DNA of 64,000 nucleotides from Mytilus californianus (Eukaryota > Mollusca > Bivalvia > Mytilida > Mytilidae): assembly GCF_021869535.1 (NCBI RefSeq), contig NW_026262712.1:113147640-113211639 (forward strand), given 5' to 3'. The position numbers and the translations under genes were made by a program. Under the pieces are notes generated by a model. That model did no database searches, was not told the origin of the DNA, and was given only the letters and a program-made list of their open reading frames with translations. Of this stretch, positions 1 through 12,079 are shown in pieces (position 1 is the first letter of the stretch; each line of letters starts with the position of its first letter).

Positions 1-248
1 ATTATAGAAACACGTTTCTAGAGTCTGAAGACTTCATTAGCAAACGTTTCTGTCGATAGCTGGTAGTTTTTTGTTCGTTTTCCTGTCATGAAAGTAATGA
101 AATTATGAGAACATCATTTCGATGCATGATTATTTTCCGTTTTTTTTTTTTTTTTTTTTTTTTTGGCAACTTACCATTAGATTATTACTCTGATTTCTTT
201 AAGACTAGAATTTAAACACATTGATCACTATAGACAGACTAAACTTAC

Positions 249-440
249 CGGAAGAGAAATCTGAAATATCGCCAGCAGAACCGGGTGAATTTGCGTATAT
301 CATTTCCCCGGTTTCTTCTGGAGGAACCTCTATTTCGTATTCTACGACTAGAGTTTCACCACCTTGGTCACCATAAACATTTGGCCACATTAATGGGATC
401 ATTAAATCATCAGGTTGCGTCAGCTCTTGGATGCTCGAGT
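249..440 (-). CDS. Orphan minus-strand gene, exon 6 (last in window)
   Basis: Read on the minus strand, this 192-bp segment is bounded by an acceptor (GTTTTTACAG, 441-450) and a donor (TTCCG followed by GTAAGT, 243-248). It is open throughout. Both ends are phase 1, so the G left by exon 5 completes a GAC codon. It adds about 64 residues, rich in Asp, Glu, Pro and Gly, including GGETLVVEYEIEVPPEE and then MIYANSPGSAGDISDFSS. I see no signal peptide, transmembrane segment or family motif, so no function is proposed. The donor implies further exons beyond the left edge. The phase 1-1 design means it could be skipped without a frameshift. The coding look and both splice signals are seen in the sequence; membership of one gene is inferred from phase continuity. 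Confidence 0.68.
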
Positions 441-712
441 CTGTAAAAACAATAAGAGTTATCGTTCTTATTACCATCCTAGCGAATGTAAAATTTGAAA
501 TTAAAAGTAGCTATGCTAGAATATAATACCACGTCTATACAGATAGTAAATGAAGCCAACAAACTCATGCTTAAGCCTGCCTCATTCTTTTGTTTGCTTG
601 TCCAAAGTTAAAAAGCCTGTAAATCAGTGGTTATCGTTAGTCGCTGTCTGCTACATCTGTTTTTCGTTTACTGTTTTTTTATACGCCCGTTTACGGGACG
701 TATTATGGTATA

Positions 713-749
713 CCGTTGTCCGTCTGTCCGTCCGTCTGTCCGTCGTCAA
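713..749. repeat. Degenerate TCCG/TCTG microsatellite
   Basis: A short run of TCCG and TCTG units follows the motif GGGACGTATTATGGTATACC, a combination I recognise at the edges of bivalve dispersed repeats. A reverse-strand counterpart with GGACGG units occurs near 42.58-42.66 kb, also beside a conserved block. It forms the left edge of the 476-bp higher-order array. Confidence 0.6.
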
Positions 750-1806
750 CATGTCGGACATTAACTCAAAAATGCTTTAACTAATTTGCATAAAACTTTG
801 GTGAATTTTTATATCTATTGACGTGAGCTCCCTTTCGTTTTTTATAAAATTTAGATTTTACGTTTCCGAGTTATGGGGTTTTATTCATTAAAAAAAGGGG
901 GATTTTCCAGTTTTCGGACAATAAGTCAAGAATGCTTCACCAACTTGCAAGAAATTGTGGTGAATTGTTTATATCTATTGACATGAGCTCCCTTTCGATT
1001 TTTATAAATTTTGGATTTTACGTTTCCGAGTTACAGGGTTTTATTCATAAAAAAAGGGGGGATTTTCCAGTTTTCGGACAAAAACTCAAAAATGCTGTCA
1101 GCAATTCTTATGAAACTTTGGTGAATTGTTTGTATGTATTGATGTAAGCTTTCTTTAGAATTTTATAAATTTTACATTTCTGAGTTATGGGGTTTTATTC
1201 ATTAAAAAAAGGGGTGATTTTCCAGTTTTCGGACAATAACTCAAAAATGCTGTCACCAATTCTCATGAAACTTTGGTGAATTGTTTATATCTATTGACGT
1301 GAGCTCCCTTTCGTTTTTTATAAAATTTAGATTTTACGTTTCCGAGTTGTGGGGTTTTATTCATTAAAAAAAGGGGGATTTTCCAGTTTTCGGACAATAA
1401 GTCAAGAATGCTTCACCAATTTGCAAGAAATTGTGGTGAATTGTTTATATCTATTGACATGAGCTCCCTTTCGATTTTTATAAATTTTGGATTTTACGTT
1501 TCCGAGTTACAGGGTTTTATTCATAAAAAAAGGGGGGATTTTCCAGTTTTCGGACAAAAACTCAAAAATGCTGTCAGCAATTCTTATGAAACTTTGGTGA
1601 ATTGTTTGTATGTATTGATGTAAGCTTTCTTTAGAATTTTATAAATTTTACATTTCTGAGTTATGGGGTTTTATTCATTAAAAAAAGGGGTGATTTTCCA
1701 GTTTTCGGACAATAACTCAAAAATGCTGTCACCAATTCTCATGAAACTTTGGTGAATTGTTTATATCTATTGATGTAAGCTCCCTTTTTATTTTCATAAA
1801 TTTCTA
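750..1806 (+). repeat. Trimeric higher-order tandem repeat, 476-bp period
   Basis: The landmark CGGACA recurs at 755, 915, 1075, 1230, 1391, 1551 and 1706, giving monomers of 155-161 bp. Blocks three monomers apart (476 bp) are nearly identical, while neighbouring monomers differ clearly. The open frames at 932-1147 and 1408-1623 are the two copies of one frame and differ by a single residue, so they are repeat shadows rather than genes. The array lies in intron 5 of the orphan gene. Each monomer carries a poly-A/poly-G block followed by GATTTTCCAGTTTTCGGACA. Confidence 0.9.
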
Positions 1807-2039
1807 ATATGACATTGAGAATTAATTGAACTTTATTTGTTTATAGTCTGACAACAGATTTACTAAGTATTGCACAACAGCAAGAAATCTTTAATTGAAT
1901 ATAAATTCAATTCATGTTACCAATTTCAAGATCTTTGACTACATTTATTCAGAAACCTATAATATGTCAAATATTTAATTACAATCCAAATTCAGACCTT
2001 ATTCAAGCTTGAATATTGTGTCCATTTTTGCCCCAACTG

Positions 2040-2290
2040 TTCAGGGTTGGACCTCTGCGGGCGTGTCTAGCTGCGCTCAGCGAGGCAGTTTATTAATCAG
2101 GCCGTCTGTTTTCTCTTTTGAATTATTTCACATTTTGCCATGCCGAGAACTTTTATAGCTCACTATACGGTATAGGTTTTCCTTATTGTTGAAGGTTGTA
2201 CAATACCCTATATTTTTGTACACTGGTGGATAGTGGTCTCGTCTCATTGGAAATACTATCACATTTTCTTTATCTTATATTATCAAGACA
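2040..2290 (+). repeat. Dispersed repeat family A, diverged copy
   Basis: It contains degraded versions of the family A landmarks: 'ACTATACGGTAT', 'TTGTTGAAGG', 'CTGGTGGATAGTGGTCTC' and 'TCATTGG'. The same landmarks, in the same order, are better kept at 50.9-51.4 kb. No coding potential was seen. The flanking 2300-3117 shows only AT-rich intron sequence. Confidence 0.6.
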
Positions 2291-3117
2291 ATATATTCTA
2301 TATACAGTGTCTGTTTGTGGACGAAAAAAAAAGAAGCAACTTTGAAACTCGAAAATCGAAGAATGTTTGTGACCAAGATGCACTGACACTTTGGAACAGA
2401 TCAGCTAAAAATGCAGATTTGTAAAGCCAGACTATTAAGAAGAAACGAACTATATGTAACCACTGAATATTTGCATACACAATTCAAGTCTTGAATATAT
2501 ACGGATGTATAATAAAAGAAATTTGAACGACAGATATTTCTCATAGAATAGTTGAATATCATGTGTATACAAACTACCAATGAAATAAACTTCTACCATA
2601 ACCCGAACCCCAGATATATAATATATAGAGTTACTAAACAACCTGTGTAAGTTGTAGCTCTATGGACTAACAATGGGACTGTTTATGGACATTTAAAAAC
2701 GTAATTTTCGGGGTATCGTCTTTCAAACACTATTTAAAACTTCCCATGTGCAAAATAAGTGTATATTTAAAAAGACATGTTTATACATGGAAAGCATAAT
2801 TGCTCTCAACAAGTAGTTACTATGCTAATGCTAGTATTTTACAACAAGTATATTATAAAATAAATGTGAGAAAGAGAAAAAAAATAGCAGTGTTGACCAT
2901 TGCCCCAACCAATGACAGAATATCGAAATCTTCGTTTTAATAAAGGCATTACTAACATAAAAATAATGATAAAAATGATAATGATTATTTTCATTCAAAT
3001 GAAAGACATAATTAAAACCCCAAATCACATAATAAGTTTTGAACTTATGGAATTGCCTTGCACACAATGATAAACATATCTCGATACGAGATTACCACAT
3101 ACAAATGTATGTTTTCA

Positions 3118-3500
3118 ACTAGATTTTCTGAAAGTCACTCACTATGTTTAAATGTCAAGATTGAACCTGATGCACATGGAAGTGGTCAATAATATATAAG
3201 CTGATCCACATGGAAGCTAGGGGTCAATAATATAAGCATTTACACACTCAATATTTTTACCATAGGATATTTTGATCTAACTTGGACCTAAAATGCATTA
3301 AAAATAAAAAGGAATTGTCAACTAGATTTTCTGGAAGTCATTTATTATCTGTGTATTCAGTCTTAAAGTTTAAATGTCAAGACTACTGAACCTGACCGAC
3401 ATGGAAGGGGTCATGCAATACTATAGGCATAAGACTTAGTATGACTATTGGGTATGCTCGGGCCTAAAATGCATTAAAAAATAAAAAGGAATTGTTACCA
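3118..3500 (+). repeat. Two-copy diverged direct repeat, about 180 bp
   Basis: 'ACTAGATTTTCTG' followed by 'AAGTCA', then 'TTTAAATGTCAAGA', 'GAACCTGA' and 'CATGGAAG', occurs once from 3118 and again from 3320. Both copies end near 'CCTAAAATGCATTAAAA' followed by an A-rich 'AAAAAGGAATTGT' stretch. It is an old tandem duplication within intron 5. Confidence 0.7.
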
Positions 3501-5640
3501 ACATTATAAAAGAACGATAACATTGAAATCTACAAATATAGGAGGATTTATCATAATGTATGTGAGATTCTCCAATTTCCTATATGATTTGAAAAAGTGT
3601 AGGGGTCATCATAAGAAAAATAAGATAACAACCGTTCGGATTGCAAAATAAAATGTAAAGTGGAAAATGTCATTTAGATACCGTTAGGTATGCAGGTGAT
3701 TGAAGTGTAATCTGATTGATTTTAAAGTTGGACGCAAGATTTGATATATATATATGTATTATTTGATATAACTTTTTAAACTGTTCCTATTTTATAACGG
3801 TATCGATTACAAATATTTAAAGTTATCAACCGAACAGATAAAACATATTTAAATCCCTCTGGCATGAACCCCAGAGATAATTTAAATTGTCAATTATTGT
3901 ATACCCTTAATATTGTCAACAATGCAAACATAAGGTACTCTAGACCAGGAAGTAAATATTTGGGGAAACCCTGAGGGGAAAATAGACAGAGAACTTGTAA
4001 CGTGGTTTTTTGTTCTGAAGCTAACGACAAAAGGAGAAACGTCACAAGTCATTCGGTAATTACAAATTCATCACCGAGATCCTGTTAAATCTGTTCTTAA
4101 AGATACATAATCGTAGAAAGTTCTCACTGACTTCTAATATTTATCATATCATTACGAAAACTTGATATGTAATTATACACTTAGTCATGTGTCCGACTTC
4201 ACTTGATTGTTATTGAGCTTTGTATTTTATTGAAGAAAGAAAAGTAGTCCTGCTTTACCCGTCCTGAATGTCACATTTACATCAATATATTCATCTGCAC
4301 TCACAAACAATTTGTACAAAATAGTATTGAATTTTCTTGATATATTTTTATTGGTTAATTTATGAAAATAGGTCATGCATGTAACAGAAAGTAATCACCA
4401 GCCACTGAACATGCTTGTCTTCTCAACTGCTTAGTTTTCTATTTTGCGCGAATCTCTCTTAGCTAATTATTTCTGCGTTAATGTAGAACAGTTTTTAATT
4501 ACTTTCCTTCCCCTGTCCATTTTCCACTGACTATGGCAAACAATTATAACCGATAATTAAGCGTTTTCCAGGTACTATTTTCTCTCTCTCTCTCTTTCAG
4601 AGACAATAGGCGGAGGATTTAGTATTGATCTGCATTAAATATTCCTACCAGTCAGGTTGACGGGTATGTCCAAACTTGACAAATGGTGTGCCATAGCGGA
4701 TCCAGAACTTGCCTTAAAAAACAAATGGGGGGGGGGGGGAGGCCAGAGGGGATCTCCGTAAAATTTTGCCAAAAAGGGGGACTAAAGTCATAAGTATGTA
4801 CTAAAAACACAGTTTTCTACAATAACAGGGGTGTTGTTATTACTTTGTACCCCCCTTGATTTACCCCTGACGTGGATACTAGGTATGTACACCAGTCCTG
4901 TCTATCATTACATACAGTATTGACCATGGTACCATTAGTACCGCCCGGCGTTAGACGTCATAATCATTTATCGCAATACCCATATGAAACTTCATTCTAT
5001 TCTCTTTCGTTTTTACAACATCATCTTTTAATCAATTTTTTTTTCATATGAATGAAAGGAGATGATGGGAATATGTTTATGAAATAATAGCCCAACGACA
5101 CAAAAAACTAAAAGACTGTCTAAAATTCAACATACGTCTTTGATAGTGAACAAGTGTCTTTACAAAATGTTTGCTCTTTATTATCATATTTGCCAAGAGT
5201 ATACGGCATGCAGGTATTTAAAAAAGATACAGCTTTGGTACTCGATCCAATTCATTAGAAAAACAGACACAAAAAAATTTGACATCATAAGGAATTATTG
5301 AAACAATGCAATTCCCATGAATAGTATACCCTGATCACAGTTGTGAAATATATATATAAAAAAAGGGGGGGTCAATGGGCCTACAGATATAGAGCCTGTT
5401 ACCGTTTTAGTCCATTTCTGTACAACATGTTCTCTACCAAACACGTGGTTCTGACTTGCAGTCGTCCGACATGAGTGGATAGGGTGCCGGGGGAAATTTT
5501 GTGTGAAGAAAAAAGAGTGAGGGACACCACATGTTTAAGCGAATAAATTAATTAACAAATGAGAATATAACACAATAAGTACATTTACAATAATTAACAC
5601 ACGGGTAAAACAGCAAATGCATGAAAAAATTCTCTGAAAG
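3501..5640. other. Intron 5 sequence without assignable features
   Basis: AT-rich sequence with a G-run near 4728-4740 and a (TC)n tract ending in TTTCAG near 4580-4600. That tract looks like a plus-strand splice acceptor, but the sequence after it stays open for only about twelve codons, so I treat it as a decoy. I saw no tandem array or recognised element here. Confidence 0.5.
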
Positions 5641-5645
5641 CCTAC

Positions 5646-5741
5646 CTGCGCTTGCCGGTAGTTGAGCACTTTCGTTTCCGTTGTCATGAAAACAACTAAT
5701 TTTACTAAATATATTTCCAGTCCAAAAGTCTATATCACTTG
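5646..5741 (-). CDS. Orphan minus-strand gene, exon 5
   Basis: On the minus strand this 96-bp segment ends at a donor (GCGCAG followed by GTAGGC) and is open throughout. The preferred acceptor is the AG at 5742-5743, after a TTTTCTTTAATCTTTT tract, which gives a phase 1 start matching the phase 1 end of exon 4. The AG at 5730-5731 would also keep the phase and would drop four codons. An ATG at 5752-5754 is in the same frame with a stop close upstream, so an alternative first exon cannot be excluded. It adds about 32 residues including DIDFWTGNIFSKISCFHDNG. It is symmetric (1-1) and could be a cassette exon. No domain recognised. Confidence 0.5.
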
Positions 5742-5886
5742 CTTCCCAATCCATTTTTAAAAGATTAAAGAAAACCTAACAATCATTTCCGTTAAAATTT
5801 TTTATGGAAATTCACAGTTTACTTAATTTCTTGGTATTTTGTCAACAAAGGGAATTCCTTGAAAATCTACTTTCGTTTTTACTTAC

Positions 5887-6067
5887 CGACTGCGCCTGCT
5901 ATGATTACTTCTGCTTTCTCTTCACTAAGCACATGCTGATTAAGAAAGTCATTTTCATTTAACCCTTTCACAGATTCCATAGTTTCAGACATGGCCCTAC
6001 TGGACACTTGGTCTAAGGACTGAAATATATCCTCAGTTAAAATAGCCTCAGTAAACACGTCTGCCAG
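5887..6067 (-). CDS. Orphan minus-strand gene, exon 4
   Basis: This 181-bp exon is the best defined of the gene. On the minus strand it has a pyrimidine-rich acceptor (GATTTCTTTACAG, just above 6067) and a consensus donor (GTCG followed by GTAAGT, 5881-5886). It is open for 60 codons, phase 0 in and phase 1 out. The product is acidic and probably helical, with stretches such as LADVFTEAILTEDIF, SSRAMSETMESVKGLNEN and LSEEKAEVIIAGAV. I do not recognise the family. The absence of hydrophobic segments suggests a soluble intracellular region, which is inference from composition only. Confidence 0.7.
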
Positions 6068-6310
6068 CTGTAAAGAAATCGAGGACAGTATAGTATTAGA
6101 ACGAGGCTACAATATATCAATTGGCCGGGTAAAGGTAGTTTTGTTTATGTTTGACAGTACGTGTGTATTAGATCATAACAATTTAATATACACTGCCATT
6201 GAAATTCCCGGTAATGCAGAGTCAATTCGTAGTAGTAAATACATAGTATCGTATTTTAAAGTAAATTAAATATTTATGTACAACTGTAACAATTAATTTG
6301 ATCCCCTCTG

Positions 6311-6508
6311 TAAAATGATCCGGGGGATAAAATGTCTTGGAATATTTTATCCTCTAAGATAGAAAATTGCAACAAATTATATCCCCAACACTAAAAAAAT
6401 ATCCACAATGATGGATATTATTTTAGTGTTGTGGGATATAAAATGTTGCAATTTTCTATCCTAGAGGATAAAATATTCAAAGACATTTTATCTCCCGGAT
6501 CATTTTAC
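6311..6508. mobile_element. Foldback hairpin element, arms about 95 bp
   Basis: The left arm (6311-6404) and right arm (6413-6508) are reverse complements at roughly 90 percent identity, with an 8-base loop. Shared blocks include 'AAAATGATCCGGG', 'GATAAAATGTCTT', 'AATATTTTATCCTCTA' and 'GATAGAAAATTGCAACA'. It is non-coding and looks like a foldback MITE. The following 6590-6860 keeps scattered ATTATCCC/GGATAAT words that may be decayed relatives. It lies in intron 3 of the orphan gene. Confidence 0.85.
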
Positions 6509-7220
6509 GTAAAAATTAAAAACAGTCCTTAGTAGGAAATTTTGGGAATATCTGGTTAAGAATAACCCAGTTAATGCTTGGAAAATTCTGTCCTCGAAAT
6601 AAAACAATATTCACTATAAATTATATAATTTTACTGAAATATTATCCCAAATGGATATAATTTTGTAGAAATATTATCCCTAGAAATAATAAATTTCTTG
6701 GTAATATTATCCCATGGGAAATTATTTTACTACTCACTTTTATCCTTAGGATATTATATCTACATTGATTTTATCCTTCGTAGCGGATACATTTTTTTAG
6801 AGTGGGACAACTTTTAAAGGTAAAAAATATCCATTAATGACTTATATTTCATCTGTAGGGATAGTTTTTACTTAATATATTGTCCCTTGGGAACTTATAT
6901 TCTGAGGATAATATTTAAGTTTACACATATATATGTGACAGTCTAAGTTCAAGTAATCAGAGGTAATGGTATATCGTATAACTAAATATAACTTGAATGT
7001 TAAGTTAATAGGTTTTAACTTTGTTGTGGCAGGCTGGGCGACTTTTTGCACCATTAATGCTTGTAAGTTAGCACTATATTTTATGGGATGTCAAATTCGA
7101 ATGGTATTTGTCGATTATACATGTCTATTTTTTTTTAAACTTTAAATGTAATAATTAGGATACCAATGGAGAAATCAAAAATTGAAGGAAAGACAACACA
7201 CGTCAACCAAAACTGAGAAA

Positions 7221-7295
7221 ATGTCTAAGATGAAAAAAAAGAAAAGAAAGGCGACAAATCCAAAAGACCGAGTAACACTGGCACGAATTACTTCG
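7221..7295 (+). CDS. Possible plus-strand first coding exon (weak)
   Basis: An ATG (A at -3) opens 25 codons starting MSKMKKKKRK and ending ARITS, directly followed by GTGAGA, an acceptable splice donor. The basic start resembles a nuclear or nucleolar signal, but A-rich DNA yields Lys runs by chance. No partner exon was found nearby, and it would lie inside an intron of the opposite-strand gene. Apart from this, 6900-8520 shows only AT-rich intron sequence. Confidence 0.15.
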
Positions 7296-8524
7296 GTGAG
7301 ATTTTACAACTCCAGTTTGATCACGCCATGTTTTACTGTTCAGGCCGGAATCTCGTCACTGATCGTCTTATGTCATCTCTAAGTGCTGTTGACTTCTCTC
7401 TAGTTTCGAGCCTGCATCAAATCATACTACACTTAAAAGCGGGATAACTTGAACAAAACCTTTGTAAGAATGTGCGACTGGACATTTTAACAGCCTTTCT
7501 ATTCATATACAACTTGCAATTTTCGACCAAAAAATACCTTTATTTTTACCTGATTTCTATAATAGACTCATAATTTGATAATGTTGTACCGATAAAACAA
7601 TTTAACATTAAATTTTTAAAAAATCCCAGTAACGCTGATTATCTGTTCATAATTAAGATATGGATGTGGATTAACTATTTATATAGAAATATACATTACT
7701 GAGGTAAATGCTCCTACCAAATACAGCCTACTTTTTTCAATGTTAATACCTGATTATATTCAGGTATCATCCTATCTCTACCTCAGGATTGAGAACAAGA
7801 ATGCTTATTCATCAGCTATCATTGGCCCGGTAAAAAAGCATGTATGCATTGGTAAACGTGAAACAGTATGTACATTTTTAAGTTAGTGATAGAAAAAAAT
7901 ACAAAAAAATACTATATTAAGTTAATATCAGGATGATTTTAAATTAGCAAATGATTGTTTTTCTATAAAATTGTTTGAATATTACATTTTATTCATCTAT
8001 ACCATTAACCATAAAAAGGTGGTTCTTTTATCATTGACGTTGTTGTATAAATGTCTTCTTTTGCGACTCTATTGGTTACAATCTACTTTAATGTTATAAA
8101 TAATTTTGATGTGTATCTATAACGTTAAAAATAATCTCAACTAATGTTGGAAAATTTTGTATATTTATAGAAAATACAACGCATATTTTATGCAAATTGC
8201 TTCCTTCTTCCGGATTTTTTCAATCCAGGAAGGTATTTACAGACGTATTTGTAACTGAAAAAAAACCAACCAAACGAAGTGAATAGACCGTCCCAGGTTT
8301 CGACTTGCACACAATATTAAGGGAGAGCACAGGTAGGGTTCAGGTTTTTAATATCTAACTCAAATGTGGACATGCTGCATATTATTTTACACCTTATGAT
8401 GTGATTTACTTTCGCGATACTGTTTTGGTACTGCTGCAGTATGACATATAAGTCTTTTAATTAACAATACATTGTCTGACGTATGAATTTTTTACTGGGG
8501 CAAATGTTATAGCCATACCGCGTC

Positions 8525-11310
8525 TTCGATCGACAATCCTCTTATAGGGACTGATTGGGTCTTCGACAACCTTCTTATAGGGACTCAGTGGGTCTTCCAC
8601 AATACTCTTATAAGGACTCAGTGGGTCTTCGACAACCTTCTTATAGGGACTCAGTGGGTCTTCGACAATCCTCTTATAGGGACTCTGTGGGTCTTCGACA
8701 ACCTTATAGGGACTCAGTGGGTCTTCGACAACCTTCTTATAGGGACTCAGTGGGTCTTTGACAACTTTCTTATAGGGACTCAGTGGGTCTTCGACAACCT
8801 TCTTATAGGGACTGATTGGGTCTTCGACAACCTTCTTTTAGGGACTCAGTGGGTCTTTAACACCCTTCTTATAGGGACTCGGTGGGTCTTCGACAATCCT
8901 CTTATAGGGACTCAGTGGGTCTTCGACAACCTTATAGGGACTCGGTGGGTTTTCAGCAACCTTCTTATAGGGACTAAGTGGGTCTTCGACAATCCTCTTA
9001 TAAGGACTCAGTGGGTCTTCGACAACCTTCTTATAGGGACTCAGTGGGTCTTTGACAACTTTCTTATAGGGACTCAGTGGGTCTTCAACAACCTTCTTAT
9101 AGGGACTCGGTGGGTCTTCGACTACCTTCTTATAGGGACTCGGTAGGCTTTCAACACCCTTCTTATAGGGACTCCGTGGGTCTTCGACAATCCTCTTATA
9201 GGGACTCAGTGGGTCTTCGACATCCTTATAGGGACTCAGTGGGTCTTCGACAACCTTCTTATAGGGACTCAGTGGGTCTTTGACAACTTTCTTATAGGGA
9301 CTCAGTGGGTCTTCGACAACCTTATAGGGACTCGGTGGGTTTTCAACAACCTTCTTATAGGGACTCTGTGGGTCTTCGACATCCTTATAGGGACTCAGTG
9401 GGTCTTCGACAACCTTCTTATAGGGACTCAGTGGGTCTTTGACAACTTTCTTATAGGGACTCAGTGGGTCTTCGACAACCTTATAGGGACTCGGTGGGTT
9501 TTCAGCAACCTTCTTATTGGGACTCGGTGGGTCTTCGACTACCTTCTTATAGGGACTCGGTAGGCCTTCGACAATTTTCCTATAGGGACTCGGTGGGTCT
9601 TCGACAATCCTCTTATAGGGACTCAGTGGGTCTTCGACAATCCTCTTATAGGGACTCGGTGGGTCTTGGACAACCTTATAGGGACTCGGTGGGTTTTCAG
9701 CAACCTTTCTTATTGGGACTCGGTGGGTCTTCGACTACCTTCTTATAGGGACTAGGTAGGCCTTCGACAATTTTCCTATAGGGACTCGGTGGGTCTTCGA
9801 CAATCCTCTTATAGGGACTCAGTGGGTCTTCGACAACCTTATAGGGACTCGGTGGGTTTTCAGCAACCTTCTTATAGGGACTAAGTGGGTCTTCGACAAT
9901 CCTCTTATAAGGACTCAATGGGTCTTCGACAACCTTCTTATAGGGACTCAGTGGGTCTTTGACAACTTTCTTATAGGGACTCAGTGGGTCTTCAACAACC
10001 TTCTTATAGGGACTCGGTGGGTCTTCGACTACCTTCTTATAGGGACTCGGTAGGCTTTCAACACCCTTCTTATAGGGACTCCGTGGGTCTTCGACAATCC
10101 TCTTATAGGGACTCAGTGGGTCTTCGACAACCTTATAGGGACTCAGTGGGTCTTCGACAACCTTATAGGGACTCGATGGGTTTTCAGCAACCTTCTTATT
10201 GGGACTCGGTGGGTCTTCAACAACCTTCTTATAGGGACTCGGTAGGCCTTCGACAATTTTCCTATAGGGACTCGGTGGGTCTTCGACAATCCTCTTATAG
10301 GGACTCAGTGGGTCTTCGACAACCTTCTTATAGGGACTCGGTGGGTCTTCGACAACCTTATAGGGACTCGGTGGGTTTTCGACAATCCTCTTATAGGGAC
10401 TGGTTGGGTTTTCGACAACCTTCTTATAGGAACTCGGTGGGTCTTCGACAATCCTCTTATAGGGACTCAGTGGGTCTTCGACAACCTTATAGGGACTCGG
10501 TGGGTTTTCAGCAACCTTCTTATAGGGACTAAGTGGGTCTTCGACAATCCTCTTATAAGGACTCAGTGGGTCTTCGACAACCTTCTTATAGGGACTAAGT
10601 GGGTCTTCGACAATCCTCTTATAGGGACTCTGTGGGTCTTCGACATCCTTATAGGGACTCAGTGGGTCTTCGACAACCTTCTTATAGGGACTCAGTGGGT
10701 CTTCAACAACCTTCTTATAGGGACTCTGTGGGTCTTCGACAACCTTCTTATAGGGACTCGGTAGGCTTTCAACACCCTTCTTATAGGGACTCCGTGGGTC
10801 TTCGACAATCCTCTTATAGGGACTCAGTGGGTCTTCGACAATCCTCTTATAGGGACTCAGTGGGTCTTCGACAACCTTATAGGGACTCGGTGGGTTTTCA
10901 GCAACCTTCTTATTGGGACTCGGTGGGTCTTCGACTACCTTCTTATAGGGACTCGGTAGGCCTTCGACAATTTTCCTATAGGGACTCGGTGGGTCTTCGA
11001 CAATCCTCTTATAGGGACTCAGTGGGTCTTCGACAACCTTCTTATAGGGACTCGGTGGGTCTTCGACAACCTTATAGGGACTCGGTGGGTCTTCGACAAT
11101 CCTCTTATAGGGACTGGTTGGGTCATCGACAACCTTCTTATAGGGACTCAGCGGGTTTTCGACAACCTTCTTATAGGGACTCGGTGGGTCTTCGACAATC
11201 CTCTTATAGGGACTGGTTGGGTCTTCGACAACCTTCTTATAGGCACTCAGCGGATATTCGACAACCTTCTTATAGGGACTGGATGGGTCTTCGATAACCC
11301 TATTATAGGA
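8525..11310 (+). repeat. 2.8-kb minisatellite of 33- and 30-bp units
   Basis: About 85 units of GGGACTCAGTGGGTCTTCGA followed by CAACCTTCTTATA (33 bp), mixed with a 30-bp form lacking CTT. Both lengths are multiples of three, so frames stay open for long stretches on both strands: the plus strand reads GLRQPSYRDSV repeats and the minus strand SPYKKVVEDPL repeats. Variant blocks recur at larger scale; the block at 9077 returns at 9984, 907 bp later. Frames are broken by a TAG near 8840 and by a one-base insertion near 9706. I call it a minisatellite in intron 3, not a gene. Mapping reads here would be unreliable. Confidence 0.93.
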
Positions 11311-12060
11311 GGATCGGGGCTCTTAACTCATGAGGCTGGTGCAACATTGGTAACACCCTCCCTGCACAGAACCCATCGCCCGCTCGTGACTATATTCGAA
11401 CTCCACCTCATGAATACAAATCGAGTTTCTACTCTTTGTCATATAACTATATACTAGTATTAAAATAAATTCACGACTCGTGATAAAACAATTTTAATTA
11501 CTTTTCAGCAACCTAATTCAGCTTTTTATATAATTATATATTTCTAATAATCACAAAACAAACGCACAGTCGTCATCAAAACAAATAAGTGTATGGGTGT
11601 ACTCAATAAAACGTCTCGATATGTTAGTTCATCATAGACAGAAACAGTACCATCTCTCATCCTATAAAATGTTAAAATCGTATGGGAGCGATTGTTTCAT
11701 GAAGAAAAAAGCTCAATGAACATTTCACAGATTGCATTAATGATTCAACTACATCGTTAGAGTATGCATAGTACAATAATATGATATGCCCGATGTCCAG
11801 GTCCAAAGACGATACATTGAACTGCTGTTGTTCAGTAGATAAGTTAGTGCAATGTATTGATAAACGTCTAGTTACCAACATTTCAAGCATTTTGAAGACG
11901 AGAACAAATAAACAACAAATAAAACAAGACGTTTCTGCAAATTGTGTCGACCGGGATGAGGGGAGGGAACTCTGCAGCTGTAAAAGAATTAAGGTGTGTT
12001 GAATATGGGCAAAACATTTGCCTTGAAAAAGGCCAACAAATGACCCCTTATCAACTGTTA
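11311..12060. other. Intron 3 sequence after the 33/30-bp array
   Basis: The array ends in a short GC-richer block (11310-11420) that may be unique flanking sequence. The rest is AT-rich. Open frames of 72-73 codons overlap on opposite strands at 11672-12002 without splice signals or recognisable residues, so no gene is called. Confidence 0.5.
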
Positions 12061-12079
12061 TAAGGTTGGTTTTTTGTCT

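Noticed and set aside
4570-4660. Plus-strand exon after the (TC)n TTTCAG acceptor-like tract
   Set aside because: The frame that follows is open for only about a dozen codons and no donor follows, so the tract is best read as a microsatellite.
9984-11297. Plus-strand open frames of 182 and 232 codons with GLRQPSYRDSV repeats
   Set aside because: They begin inside repeat units, are broken by frameshifts between blocks, and the same array is open on the minus strand too; no splice or start context supports a gene.
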